From assembly GCF_000317045.1 (NCBI RefSeq), contig NC_019703.1, forward strand, positions 1-64,000: 64,000 bases of DNA, given 5' to 3'. Shown here piece by piece: positions 54,835 through 63,381 of the stretch. This DNA is from Geitlerinema sp. PCC 7407. GTDB lineage: Bacteria > Cyanobacteriota > Cyanobacteriia > PCC-7407. Numbering within the stretch: the stretch's first letter is position 1; the number at the start of each line of letters is the position of its first letter. A program made the position numbers and the translations under genes. The notes under the pieces were generated by a model that saw only the letters and a list, made by a program, of their open reading frames with translations, was not told where the DNA came from and did no database searches.

Positions 54835-56037
54835 GTGCTAGAGCGTTTAGGTTCGCTAGGTGAGCTGCAAGATCAGATGCAGTGCGATCGCGCCTGGGTC
54901 GAAATCAATCTGGAAGCGCTGACCCACAACGTGCGCCAGCTAAAGCAGTGGCTGGCCCCCAAGACGGATTTGATGGCGGTGGTGAAGGCGGACGCCTACG
55001 GTCACGGCGCGATCGCAGTGGCCCGCACGGCCCTAGCGGCAGGGGCGACCTGGCTGGGGGTGGCGACGGTTTCCGAGGGCATTCAGCTGCGGCGGGCCGG
55101 GATCGAAGCGCCGATTTTGATCTTGGGGGCGACCCATACGCCGGACCAAATTCGGGCGATCGCCTACTGGCGGCTGGATCCGACCCTGTGCACGCCCCAG
55201 CAGGCCCAAACATTTTCCGAAACTCTGGCGTCCCTCGATCGGCACCTGCCGGTCCACCTGAAGATCGACACAGGGATGTCCCGCCTGGGCATGCCCTGGC
55301 AGGAGGCAGTGAAATTTGTCCAGGCGGTGCAGGACCTGCCCCATCTGAGGATTGCTAGCGTCTACTCCCATCTGGCGACGGCGGACGATCCCGATCCGAC
55401 CATCCTGTACCAGCAGCACCAGCGCTTTGAGGTGGCGATCGCCCAAGTGCGGGCCGCCAATCTTCCCCTGCCGCGCCTGCACCTGGCAAACTCCGCCGCC
55501 ACGCTGGCCGATCGCTCCCTGCACTACGACATGGTGCGCGTTGGTCTTGCGACCTACGGGCTCTACCCTGCGCCCCACCTGCGGTCGGTGCTGCCCCTGC
55601 GCCCCGTCATGCAGGTCAAGGCCCGCATCACCCAGGTCAAGCACATCCAGCCCGGGACGGGGGTCAGCTATGGTCACCGGTTCGTGGCCGATCGGCCCAT
55701 GGATATCGCCACAGTCGGGATCGGCTACGCCGACGGCGTGCCCCGCAACCTGTCGAACCGGATGACGGCGCTGCTGCGGGGGCAGCCTGTGGCCCAGCTG
55801 GGCTCGGTGACCATGGACCAGCTGATGCTGGACATGACTTCTATCGACCAGCCGCAGGTGGGCGAAATCGTGACTTTGCTGGGGCGCGATGGTGCCCAGG
55901 CCATCACCGCCGACGACTGGGCGGAGCTGCTGGGCACGATCTCTTGGGAAATCCTGTGCGGCTTCAAGCATCGCCTGCCCCGAGTGGCTGTCGGCCAGCC
56001 TCAAACTTCTCGGGAAGCGTCGATTCTCCGGATCTAG
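54835..56037 (+). CDS. alr: Alanine racemase
   Basis: PLP enzyme making D-alanine for peptidoglycan. The 400-residue protein has the PLP lysine K51 in AVVKADAYGHGA, the catalytic Tyr Y279 in GTGVSYGHRF, HLKIDTGMSRLG, and GIGYADGVPR. It starts at GTG 54835 with AAGGAG about 10 bases upstream. Convergent with the glycosyltransferase gene. Confidence 0.96.
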   Translation: MLERLGSLGELQDQMQCDRAWVEINLEALTHNVRQLKQWLAPKTDLMAVVKADAYGHGAIAVARTALAAGATWLGVATVSEGIQLRRAGIEAPILILGATHTPDQIRAIAYWRLDPTLCTPQQAQTFSETLASLDRHLPVHLKIDTGMSRLGMPWQEAVKFVQAVQDLPHLRIASVYSHLATADDPDPTILYQQHQRFEVAIAQVRAANLPLPRLHLANSAATLADRSLHYDMVRVGLATYGLYPAPHLRSVLPLRPVMQVKARITQVKHIQPGTGVSYGHRFVADRPMDIATVGIGYADGVPRNLSNRMTALLRGQPVAQLGSVTMDQLMLDMTSIDQPQVGEIVTLLGRDGAQAITADDWAELLGTISWEILCGFKHRLPRVAVGQPQTSREASILRI

Positions 56038-56053
56038 GGCGCTGACGCCTGCC

Positions 56054-56112
56054 AAAAGCGCCTGGAATCAAGAACGCTGGGCGATCGCCGCCCTGTTCCC
56101 ATTCCAGGCGCT
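56054..56112 (-). terminator. Terminator between alr and glycosyltransferase gene
   Basis: Perfect 12-base stem AGCGCCTGGAAT / ATTCCAGGCGCT (56057-56068 and 56101-56112), with a HIP1 site in the loop. The minus strand continues with TTTT, so it fits the end of the glycosyltransferase transcript. Confidence 0.75.
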
Positions 56113-56133
56113 AAGGGAAAAACTGAGTCACCG

Positions 56134-57405
56134 CTACGCAGTTGCGTCTAGGGTGTCAGGGGCGATCGCCGTGTCGCCCAAGCGGGTGTACAGATTCCCG
56201 AGCTGACTGGCCACACCCTGCCAGCTAAAGTTTTCTTCCACGCGTCGGCGAGCCGCTTGACCCAGCTGATCGCGCCACTGGGGATTGGCCAGCAGGCGGT
56301 CGATCGCCGCCCCAAAGGCCGCCGCATCCTTGGCCGGAGCCAGCAGGCCCGTCTCTTCGTGGACCACCGTGAACTGCAAGCCACCCACGGCGCTAGCGAC
56401 GACCGGCGTCCCGCAGGCCATCGCCTCGATCGCCACCAGGCCAAAGGGCTCATAGTGACTCGGCACCACGCACACATCCGCCGCCGCGTAGTGCAGCGGC
56501 AAGTCTTCATCGCCCAGGCGTCCGGGGAACGTCGTAAACGCGCCCATCCCCAGCTCATCGACAATGCTCTCGATGCGATCGCGCTCTCGCCCATCGCTCG
56601 CCCCCGGACGACTGCCCCCGCCAATAATCAACCGCAGTTCGGGATCGTTGCGGAACTGCGACGCGTGCACCGCTCGAACCAGCGTCTCAATGCCTTTGCG
56701 CGGATCAAAGCGGCCTACATAAAACACCACCTTGGCATCTGGCTCTAGGCCCAGCTTCTGTCGCGCCTCTTGGGAGTCAATGTGGCCAAAGCGCTCAATA
56801 TCGGTCCCGCAGGGAATCACCTCGATCCTGCCGCGCTGGGACACCAGCGATCGCATGTGCTCTTCTTCCTGGGGACTGGTTGCCACCACGCAGTCCGCCT
56901 TCTCCAAGCAGTCTTTTTCCACCGCTAGGCGCGTCTTGGCAATGATCGGCACCGTTGGGATCGACTTATACTTCACGGCTCCCAGCGAGTGGTAGGTGTG
57001 CACCTGGCGAATGTCTTGGCGCTTTTGCCACTCTAGGCCGACCCAGCCCGAGAGCCAATAGTTGGTGTGCACCAACGGATACTCAGCGCCGCTTTGGGCC
57101 TGGAACGCCAGCAGCGCCTCCAAAAAGTCCGGCAGATACTCAAAGATTTCGTCGCGCGGCACAAACGCCTGGGGACCTGCCACCAGGCGAATCGTGCGGC
57201 AGCGCGGGCCGTGCTCCACGATCGCCGGCTGAGCGCTGTCGGTCTGCCGCGTAAACATATCTACGTCCCAGCCCTGTTGAGCGAGGGCTTCACCGACTTG
57301 GCGAACATAAACGTTTTGTCCCCCCGCTTCTTCCTTCCCAATTTCAATGGCGGGGTCACCATGAACGGAGATTAACGCAACACGTTTTTGATGAAGAGAA
57401 CTCAT
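56134..57405 (-). CDS. GT4 family glycosyltransferase
   Basis: Retaining glycosyltransferase of 423 residues. The N-domain motif GGQNVYVRQVGEALAQQGWD and the C-domain VEVIPCGTD-like IEVIPCGTDIERFG, VFYVGRFDPRKGIETLV and the nucleotide-sugar EX7E motif within PSHYEPFGLVAIEAMACGTP are all present. The GGQNVYV opening is shared with sucrose-phosphate synthase and sucrose synthase groups, so sucrose-related activity is possible but not shown. ATG 57405 is the start; no Shine-Dalgarno seen. Confidence 0.9.
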   Translation of the reverse strand: MSSLHQKRVALISVHGDPAIEIGKEEAGGQNVYVRQVGEALAQQGWDVDMFTRQTDSAQPAIVEHGPRCRTIRLVAGPQAFVPRDEIFEYLPDFLEALLAFQAQSGAEYPLVHTNYWLSGWVGLEWQKRQDIRQVHTYHSLGAVKYKSIPTVPIIAKTRLAVEKDCLEKADCVVATSPQEEEHMRSLVSQRGRIEVIPCGTDIERFGHIDSQEARQKLGLEPDAKVVFYVGRFDPRKGIETLVRAVHASQFRNDPELRLIIGGGSRPGASDGRERDRIESIVDELGMGAFTTFPGRLGDEDLPLHYAAADVCVVPSHYEPFGLVAIEAMACGTPVVASAVGGLQFTVVHEETGLLAPAKDAAAFGAAIDRLLANPQWRDQLGQAARRRVEENFSWQGVASQLGNLYTRLGDTAIAPDTLDATA

Positions 57406-58209
57406 GGCTTGATATACCAAAATTCGACACGCTCTGAGGCACGTCCAAACTCAAAAGAACATCCAGAGCTTTAGCGATGTAATAAAAAACGATGATTTGG
57501 CGGTGAGATTTGCCTATAACTTAAAAGCTCTGGGCCTCTGGGAGCATCAGTCAGCAGAAATAATTTCTGCTCTGTTGATTCAATCGCGAGGCATAAAAGT
57601 TAAGAAATGATGTGGGGAATAGCATGAGGGTTGCGATTCCACCTACTGATTTCCAAGAACTCAGTCAGGCGACAAACGTCTCACACCTCCTGTTGCACCG
57701 TGGTTTGGTGTTATGGAGGGGATTCTAGCATGATTAATTTAATTTCCTGCTGTTCTTAAAGAAACAAGAATCGAAGGGGCTTCAAAGGCAGGTGAAAAGT
57801 AACTTGATAGGGCTGTTGACCCCCCTGATCGAGTCAATTAATCAGTAGTATACTACCGGTGTCTAATTCCTCCATCGGTATCCCTTTTGGCATTCCGGCA
57901 GAGCATTAGGTCAGACGTAAAGTACCCTTATTGGCCATTAGTTCAAAGAGTTTTCCAAAAGTCTAATGAGTCTGTTTGGGGATCGCTTATCGGTGCTGAA
58001 CTGCTGGAACATTGGGCCGAAAGCTGCGGAATTGGGGCCGGTTTGTCGGCTGTTTGATACGCGAAAACCAGCCTAAAGAATGAGGGATTTGTGGGGATCA
58101 ATCGGGAATCTCAAATCTTTAGGTTGTGGGAGAAGGATGAAAGGTGGTCAAAGGCGATCGCCTTTGATAAATCTGACAACGTTGCTGCAAACACGAGGGG
58201 CATTTTGCC
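57406..58209. other. Long spacer with palindromes, no gene supported
   Basis: About 800 bases between divergent genes, AT-richer than its neighbours and without a supported coding frame. It contains three perfect palindromes: AGCAGAAAT, A, ATTTCTGCT at 57553-57571; GTAGTATACTAC at 57845-57856; and the 20-base HIP1 palindrome starting TCAAAGGCGATC at 58148-58167, 42 bases before the patatin gene start. A small RNA or long leader could lie here; none is identified. Confidence 0.5.
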
Positions 58210-59343
58210 ATGGGTCTCTGGAATCCCGGGAAAGTCTTGGCGGAGCCAGGGCTACGGCTGACGGAAGAAGAAAAGCAGTTCATCTGGAGCAAAATGCCTC
58301 CCCCCGTGGATGGGTACTACAACGCGGATGCGGTCTTCGAGGGGGGTGGCGTCCGGGGCTTGGCCTTTTTGGGGGCGCTGCGCTGCTGCCATGACCTCAA
58401 TATTCGCTGGTGCAAGCTGGCGGGCACCTCGGCGGGAGCAGTGACGGCGGCCCTGCTGGCGGCGGAGTTTCCCATGGATCGCCTGGAGGAGATCTTGGGG
58501 GAGCTGGACTACATGAAGTTCCTCTCGCGCAAGATGAGCCCGCTGATCTGGAATGGGGATCCGGCCAATGATTTGCAGATGCCGGTGTTGATGGTGCTGT
58601 CGCTGCTGCTGGCTCGGCAGCTGGGGGAGTATTCTTCGGACCCGTTTCGCGATTGGCTGGCCCAGACGCTGGCTATTCAGGGGATCCAGGAGTTTGCGGA
58701 TCTCGAAAAGCAGCGGGAGTCCCATAACCTCAAGGTGGTGGTGTCGGATATTAGCCGGGGCCAGATGCTGGTGCTGCCGGATGATCTTGACTGTCTGGAT
58801 GCGGCGACAACCCAGAAGCTGCGCGAGCAGGGGCTGATGAGCGGAAAAGAGTTTTCGGTGGCGGAGGCGGTGCGCTTGTCAATGAGCATTCCGTTTTTCT
58901 TTGCGCCGGGGAAGCTGGGCGATCGCCTGATTGTCGATGGCGGCATTCTCAGCAACTTCCCGCTGTGGATTTATGACGTGAGGCCCAATGGTCCTGGGCG
59001 CGTGCCCCGCTGGCCGACCTTTGGTCTGCGCCTGGTGGAGGAGCACGGCCACGCGACCGCGGCCAAGGTCGGCGGCCCGCTGTCTCTGCTGGGGGCGATG
59101 TTCCGCACGATGATGGTGGCGCGCGATCGCTATCACTTGACCCACACCGATCAGGGCCGAGTGATCAACATCAACGTGGCCACTGCCAATGTGACGGCAA
59201 CCCAGTTCAATCTCTCCAATGGCATCAAGGACGACCTGTACCGCGTGGGGTATGAAAGCACCAAGCGGTTCTTTTTGGATACCTGGAGCTGGGAGAAACA
59301 CCTGGTAGCGAGAGGATTCGAGCCTTCGACGGCGACGGCCTGA
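58210..59343 (+). CDS. Patatin-like phospholipase
   Basis: Predicted lipid acyl hydrolase of 377 residues. The patatin signatures are complete: oxyanion GGGVRG at 45-50, nucleophile S74 in GTSAG at 72-76, and catalytic Asp D243 in VDGG. A hydrophobic stretch around 124-137 (PVLMVLSLLLARQL) may associate with membranes. ATG 58210 begins MGLWNPGKVL. Substrate and role unknown. It is upstream of the tRNA-Ser gene. Confidence 0.92.
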   Translation: MGLWNPGKVLAEPGLRLTEEEKQFIWSKMPPPVDGYYNADAVFEGGGVRGLAFLGALRCCHDLNIRWCKLAGTSAGAVTAALLAAEFPMDRLEEILGELDYMKFLSRKMSPLIWNGDPANDLQMPVLMVLSLLLARQLGEYSSDPFRDWLAQTLAIQGIQEFADLEKQRESHNLKVVVSDISRGQMLVLPDDLDCLDAATTQKLREQGLMSGKEFSVAEAVRLSMSIPFFFAPGKLGDRLIVDGGILSNFPLWIYDVRPNGPGRVPRWPTFGLRLVEEHGHATAAKVGGPLSLLGAMFRTMMVARDRYHLTHTDQGRVININVATANVTATQFNLSNGIKDDLYRVGYESTKRFFLDTWSWEKHLVARGFEPSTATA

Positions 59344-59455
59344 GGCTGCCTTAGGCAAAATGGGGTGTAGGAATGTCTAGAGAAATTTCAATTTCCTTAA
59401 GGTTTTGTGGCAGCGTGCTGGACAAGATCTGCTATTATGGTTTCCTACACCGCTT

Positions 59456-59547
59456 GGAGAGGTGGCTGAGCGGTTGAAAGCGGCAGATTGCTAATCTGTT
59501 GTACGGCAGGTAACTCCGTACCGAGGGTTCGAATCCCTCCCTCTCCG
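59456..59547 (+). tRNA. tRNA-Ser, anticodon GCU
   Basis: Cloverleaf with acceptor GGAGAGG / CCTCTCC, discriminator G at 59547, D-arm TGGCTGAGCGGTTGAAAGC, anticodon loop TTGCTAA (GCT at 59490-59492), a long variable arm as required for class II serine tRNAs, and a T-arm with GGTTCGAATCC. No CCA is encoded. Decodes AGC and AGU. Confidence 0.97.
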
Positions 59548-59731
59548 TTCCAAAATCAAGTTTTCGCAGCTAGTCGCCCTTGTTTCTCGATTCCTGGAAC
59601 AAGGGCGATCGCTTTTTGGGCCAAAGACGCTCTCGAAGTTTGCCGTAAAATCAAGCTCAATATCTAGAGCGGGTGTTCAACGCCTCGGGCGATCGCCCCC
59701 GCCGTGCAATGTTGAGGAGTCAAACTTGGTC

Positions 59732-61063
59732 ATGAAACGCGTAGTCGACCCTGTGGGATCTTGGTTCCCCATCCCTTTCTTCTCGCGAGGCGCGGCGATC
59801 GCCCTTGCTGCTGGCCTGCTGACCACCGCCTGCCAAAATCCTCCCTCTGAAGGCGGCGCGTCTTCCCCCAATGGCGCTAGCGGCTCCAGCAGCAACGGCC
59901 TCAAAATCGGCTCCCTGCTGCCAGCGACGGGCGATCTGTCCCCCATTGGCCAAGAAATGATTCAGGCGGTGCCCCTGCTGGTGGAAACCGTGAACCAGTG
60001 CGGCGGCGTCAACGGCCAGCCCGTCACCCTGGTGGCCGAAGATGACCAAACCGATCCCCGCGCCGGTACCCAGGCCATGGCCAAGCTGGCGGAAGTCGAT
60101 CGCGTCGGCGGTGTCGTTGGCTCCTTTGCCAGCAGCGTCTCCAGCGCCGCCGTCGACGTGGCTGTGCGCAACAAAGTCCCCATGGTTTCTCCCGGCAGCA
60201 CCAGCCCCGTCTTCACAGAGCGGGCCGCCAAAGGTGACTTCGGCGGCTACTGGGCCCGGACTGCACCCCCCGACGACTACCAGGCAGCTGCCCTCGCTCA
60301 GCTCGCCAAAGATCGCGGCTTCACGCGGGTCTCGACCGTCGTAATCAATAACGACTACGGCGTTGGCTTTGAGAAGCAGTTTGTGGCGGCCTTCAAGAAG
60401 CTGGGCGGCACGGTGATCAACGAAAGCAACCCCACCCGCTACGACCCCAACGCCACCACCTTTGACACAGAAGCCGCAGCGGCCTTCGCCAACAAGCCAG
60501 AAGCCGTGGCAGCGGTCCTCTACGCCGAAACCGGTAGCCTGCTGCTGAAGTCGGCCTACCAGCAGGGCTTGATGGATGGAGTGCAGGTGATGCTCACGGA
60601 CGGCGTCCAGAGCGAAGAATTCCCCAAACAGGTGGGCCAGACCAGCGACGGCAAATTTATTTTGCAAAACGCGATCGGGACGGTGCCGGGGGCCAGCGGC
60701 GCGGCCCTAGCAGACTTTACTAAGCTGTGGCAGGAGAAGAAGGGCAAGGCTCCCGGGGCCTATGTGCCCCATACCTGGGACGCGACGGCGCTGATCGCCC
60801 TGGCAGCCCAAGCAGCCCAATCCAATGACGGGGAGGCGATCGCGGCCAAGCTGCGCGACGTGGCCAACGCGCCCGGCCAGGAAGTGACGGACGTCTGCGA
60901 AGGACTCAAGCTCCTCGCCAGCGGCCAAGACATCAACTACCAGGGCGCCAGCGGCAACGTTGACCTTGACGCCAACGGGGACGTGGTGGGCGCCTACGAC
61001 GTCTGGACCGTCCAGGAAAATGGCGGCATTGGCGTCGTCGGTAAGGTGAACCCTGCCCTGTGA
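59732..61063 (+). CDS. ABC transporter substrate-binding lipoprotein, LivK-like
   Basis: Extracytoplasmic binding protein for branched-chain or other amino acids (periplasmic binding fold type I, 443 residues). The signal peptide ends in lipobox LLTTAC with Cys34, then a Ser/Gly linker. Family motifs are LKIGSLLPATGDLSPIGQEM, GGVNGQPVTLVAEDDQTDP, GVVGSFASSVSSAA and VVINNDYGVGF. GAGGAG at 59714-59719 is 12 bases before ATG 59732 and 6 before an in-frame TTG 59726, so the latter start cannot be excluded. The stop codon is the first base of an IS-like remnant; no permease or ATPase genes follow. Confidence 0.92.
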   Translation: MKRVVDPVGSWFPIPFFSRGAAIALAAGLLTTACQNPPSEGGASSPNGASGSSSNGLKIGSLLPATGDLSPIGQEMIQAVPLLVETVNQCGGVNGQPVTLVAEDDQTDPRAGTQAMAKLAEVDRVGGVVGSFASSVSSAAVDVAVRNKVPMVSPGSTSPVFTERAAKGDFGGYWARTAPPDDYQAAALAQLAKDRGFTRVSTVVINNDYGVGFEKQFVAAFKKLGGTVINESNPTRYDPNATTFDTEAAAAFANKPEAVAAVLYAETGSLLLKSAYQQGLMDGVQVMLTDGVQSEEFPKQVGQTSDGKFILQNAIGTVPGASGAALADFTKLWQEKKGKAPGAYVPHTWDATALIALAAQAAQSNDGEAIAAKLRDVANAPGQEVTDVCEGLKLLASGQDINYQGASGNVDLDANGDVVGAYDVWTVQENGGIGVVGKVNPAL

Positions 61064-61470
61064 CATACTCCTACGCTGATACTGACGTATGCAGCGTAGG
61101 CTTCTCAGTGACCCCTGGTATCCCATCGGGCGTTTCCTGAGCTTTATTGACGATACGGGATGCCCCACCGCACCGGAACAATACAAAGAGTGTTGTTCTC
61201 TCCTTTGTACTGCTGGAATTTTACCTGCCCACAGATGGGACGACGAATCGTATGTTTCTAGGCAGAACCCCATATTCCAGGTTGTCAAGGTTCAAGTTTC
61301 AGGGCGGCGATTAGCTCAAACCCTTAGCCTGATTATCACACCCGTTTTGCATCATGAGAGATTTGCTCGTTTCCTCCATCTCCCCTTCTCGCGCCTGTGG
61401 CATAGGTCAGAGGAGTGTCGTTCGCTCGCTCGCATTCATCTCAACGCCAAATCAAAGATGATGGCGTGAG
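61063..61470 (-). mobile_element. Probable IS200/IS605-derived remnant or miniature element
   Basis: At one end, right at the preceding stop codon, lies a hairpin CCTACGCTG / CAGCGTAGG (61070-61078 and 61092-61100) with inner ATAC/GTAT pairing, flanked by TGACATACT and CTTCTCAG. This arrangement, read on the minus strand as AGAAGCC-stem-GGAGTATGTCA, is what I remember for right ends of cyanobacterial IS200/IS605-type elements with tnpB. The other end has hairpin CTCA(A)CGCCA / TGGCGTGAG at 61440-61470. The interior (about 340 bases) shows no TnpA or TnpB motifs, so it is a decayed copy or a non-autonomous derivative. Confidence 0.55.
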
Positions 61471-61522
61471 GCTTCTGCTGCTTTAGCTAAGAGGACGTCT
61501 GAAAAGGGCCGCAGGCCTTGGT

Positions 61523-61626
61523 ATTGCCCTCATCCCCAAGCCCCTTCTCCCAGGTTTGGGAGAAGGGGAGCTGACATTCTGTTTCCCTCTTCCAAGTTTG
61601 GGAGAGGGGAAAGGGGTGAGGGCAAT
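61523..61626. repeat. Dispersed hairpin repeat element
   Basis: A 104-base element with perfect 10-base outer inverted repeats ATTGCCCTCA / TGAGGGCAAT (61523-61532 and 61617-61626). Inside are two hairpins: CCCCTTCTCCCA with TGGGAGAAGGGG, and TTTCCCTCTTCCAA with TTGGGAGAGGGGAAA. Similar CCCTCAxCCCC...GGGAGAAGGGG elements are common in cyanobacterial intergenic DNA, as I recall. No coding content. Confidence 0.7.
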
Positions 61627-61657
61627 TCTGGCAGAGCGATCGCCCCTCAAAAGAGCC

Positions 61658-62593
61658 CTATAAAGTGGCGATCGCCTCTGCAATCTGGCGAGACACAAAG
61701 GGCAAGATCTCCTCGCTCTTGCTTTGGGCCTTGCCCTCGGTGAAGACCACCAAGACGTAGGGCCGCTGGCCGGGCAGTTCGATGTAGGCCGCGTCGTGGC
61801 GCACGGTGCTCATCAGGCCAGCCTTGGACCAAACCTTGGCGTCGGTCGGCACCCCCGCCCCCAAAAAGCCCGTGACCTGGTTTTCGGGATCGGCAGCAAG
61901 CGCTGCGGGGTCTAGGGAGCGGGCCATCAGGTCCATCATGGCCTGGGACGCCGGGGCCGAGACCGCGACCCCGCCCACGATGCTGTGGAGCAGGCGGGCC
62001 GTGGCGTTGGTGGTCAGCATGTTGCGGTTTTCCATCAGGGTGCCCAGGAAAGCACGCTCGCGGCCGTAGGCCCCGTCACACCAAGTTTTTTGGTTGACGT
62101 TGATGCTGTCGAGGTCGGGCCAGCCCAGGGACTGAAAGTAGCGATTGACCAGATTTCGCTGGTGCTGCCAGGTCTCAAAGGGGCCGGGGGGCAGCTCCGG
62201 GCCGCTGGTGGTGCCGGTGAGCACGTCGACGACCAGGCTGGTGGCGTCGTTGCCCGAGTCCACGATCATGTCTCGCACGGCCCGCTCCAGCTCGGCAGAG
62301 GACTGGATCATCCCCTTGGTCAGCCACTCGTGGACGGCGACCAGATAAAACAGCTTGACGACACTGGCCGGGTAGATGCGCTCGACCCCGCGATACTGGA
62401 ACCCCCGGACCGGATACTGCCAGAAGGCGTCCGGGCTGAGAGCGCCGCCGGTGTTGACCGGGGCGGGAGGGTCATAGACCAGCCAGGTGAGGGCGATCTG
62501 GTTGCGGGCAAGGGAGGAAAATTGATTCCAGGTGGCTTCGAGGACGCGATCGCCCAGGGTTTCGAGTGCGTCGTCCTTGGAGAAAAAAGTCAT
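61658..62593 (-). CDS. Serine beta-lactamase-fold hydrolase
   Basis: A 311-residue protein with class A beta-lactamase/PBP-type active-site motifs: S77-V-V-K80 in IYPASVVKLFYL, SGN at 113-115 in VDSGNDATS (in place of SDN), and K257-A-G259 (in place of KTG) in WSKAGLMSTVRHDAAY. The start MTFFSKDDALETLGDRVLEA has no signal peptide, so it is not an ordinary secreted beta-lactamase; a cytoplasmic or unconventional esterase/peptidase role is possible. Divergent from the NlpC/P60 gene. Confidence 0.85.
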   Translation of the reverse strand: MTFFSKDDALETLGDRVLEATWNQFSSLARNQIALTWLVYDPPAPVNTGGALSPDAFWQYPVRGFQYRGVERIYPASVVKLFYLVAVHEWLTKGMIQSSAELERAVRDMIVDSGNDATSLVVDVLTGTTSGPELPPGPFETWQHQRNLVNRYFQSLGWPDLDSINVNQKTWCDGAYGRERAFLGTLMENRNMLTTNATARLLHSIVGGVAVSAPASQAMMDLMARSLDPAALAADPENQVTGFLGAGVPTDAKVWSKAGLMSTVRHDAAYIELPGQRPYVLVVFTEGKAQSKSEEILPFVSRQIAEAIATL

Positions 62594-62652
62594 TGCGCGA
62601 TGTCTGCGAGATGCTTGAAAATAGCAGGCTGAACTGCACGAGCGATCGCCGA

Positions 62653-63381
62653 ATGGTATCTCTGCAACAGTTACGAACCGCCCTATCTTCTGAACGATCT
62701 TACTCTGCGGAGTATCGATGCCAGCGCGACCTCAATCTTTATAAAACGCCGCAGCAAGAGAGCTTGGTCACCCAGGCCGCAGCGGGGCGCCATCTGCGAG
62801 TGACGGCGATCCCCGACGAAGAAGACCTGCGAGCAGTGTGGGTGAGCCTGTGCGAGGACGACTACCCGGGCTGGCTGGCGATCGCCGACCTAGACGCGCT
62901 GGTCCTGGCCTCCGAGCCCTACCAGGCTCCCGTGCTTGCGCGATCGCAGATCGAAGCGCGCCTGCCGGGGGCGATCGCCTTTGCGGAGGCCGCCATGGCC
63001 CAGCCCCACGAATACCTGTGGGGAGGGACCGTGGGGCCGAGCTACGACTGCTCTGGCCTGATGCAGGCGGCCTTTCGGTCGGTGGGGGTGCAGCTGCCCC
63101 GCGACGCCTACCAGCAGGAAGCCTTTACCCAAGCGATCGCCCTCGAAGCGGTGCAGCCCGGGGATCTGGTGTTTTTTGGTCCGCCCGAGAAGGCGACCCA
63201 CGTGGGCCTGTGCCTCGGGGACGGGCGCTACCTCCACAGCTCCGGCAAAGATCTGGGGCGCAACGGGATCGGCATTGATCCCTTGGGTCAGACCGGGGAG
63301 CCCGTGGGCGATCGCTACTGGGAGCAGCTGCGGGGCTTTGGCCGAGTGATGGCCAGCTATCAGCCCCGGGCCATGTGCTGA
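62653..63381 (+). CDS. C40 (NlpC/P60) peptidase with SH3b domain
   Basis: Predicted gamma-D-glutamyl-L-diamino acid endopeptidase that trims cell-wall peptides. The 242-residue protein has an N-terminal SH3b-like domain (about 20-95, DLNLYKTPQQESLVTQAAAG) and an NlpC/P60 domain with C133 in YDCSGLM, H183 in THVGLCLG and H195 in YLHSSG as the probable triad. This is the architecture of the structurally known Anabaena/Nostoc enzymes of about 234 residues. ATG 62653 is chosen over a longer frame; no signal peptide is seen, consistent with recycling in the cytoplasm. Ends inside convergent coaE (22-base overlap). Confidence 0.93.
   Translation: MVSLQQLRTALSSERSYSAEYRCQRDLNLYKTPQQESLVTQAAAGRHLRVTAIPDEEDLRAVWVSLCEDDYPGWLAIADLDALVLASEPYQAPVLARSQIEARLPGAIAFAEAAMAQPHEYLWGGTVGPSYDCSGLMQAAFRSVGVQLPRDAYQQEAFTQAIALEAVQPGDLVFFGPPEKATHVGLCLGDGRYLHSSGKDLGRNGIGIDPLGQTGEPVGDRYWEQLRGFGRVMASYQPRAMC

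Noticed and set aside
55033-56055. 340-residue frame opposite alr
   Set aside because: Antisense to a conserved gene, composition typical of a shadow frame.
57678-57720. Yfr1-like small RNA (CTCACACCTCC near 57683)
   Set aside because: The diagnostic ACTCCTCACAC core is not intact and the two flanking stem-loops are missing.
57845-57856. NtcA site (GTA-N8-TAC) in the palindrome GTAGTATACTAC
   Set aside because: Spacing is GTA-N6-TAC, not N8, so it does not fit NtcA.
59720-60667. 315-residue frame opposite the LivK-like gene
   Set aside because: Antisense shadow.
61089-61290. TnpB C-terminal fragment on the minus strand
   Set aside because: I looked for the TnpB zinc-finger Cys pairs and RDxNAA-type motif and found none, so I call the region non-coding.
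61089-61469. 126-residue plus-strand frame in the IS-like remnant
   Set aside because: No transposase or other motif; the frame runs over the terminal hairpin and is likely non-coding.
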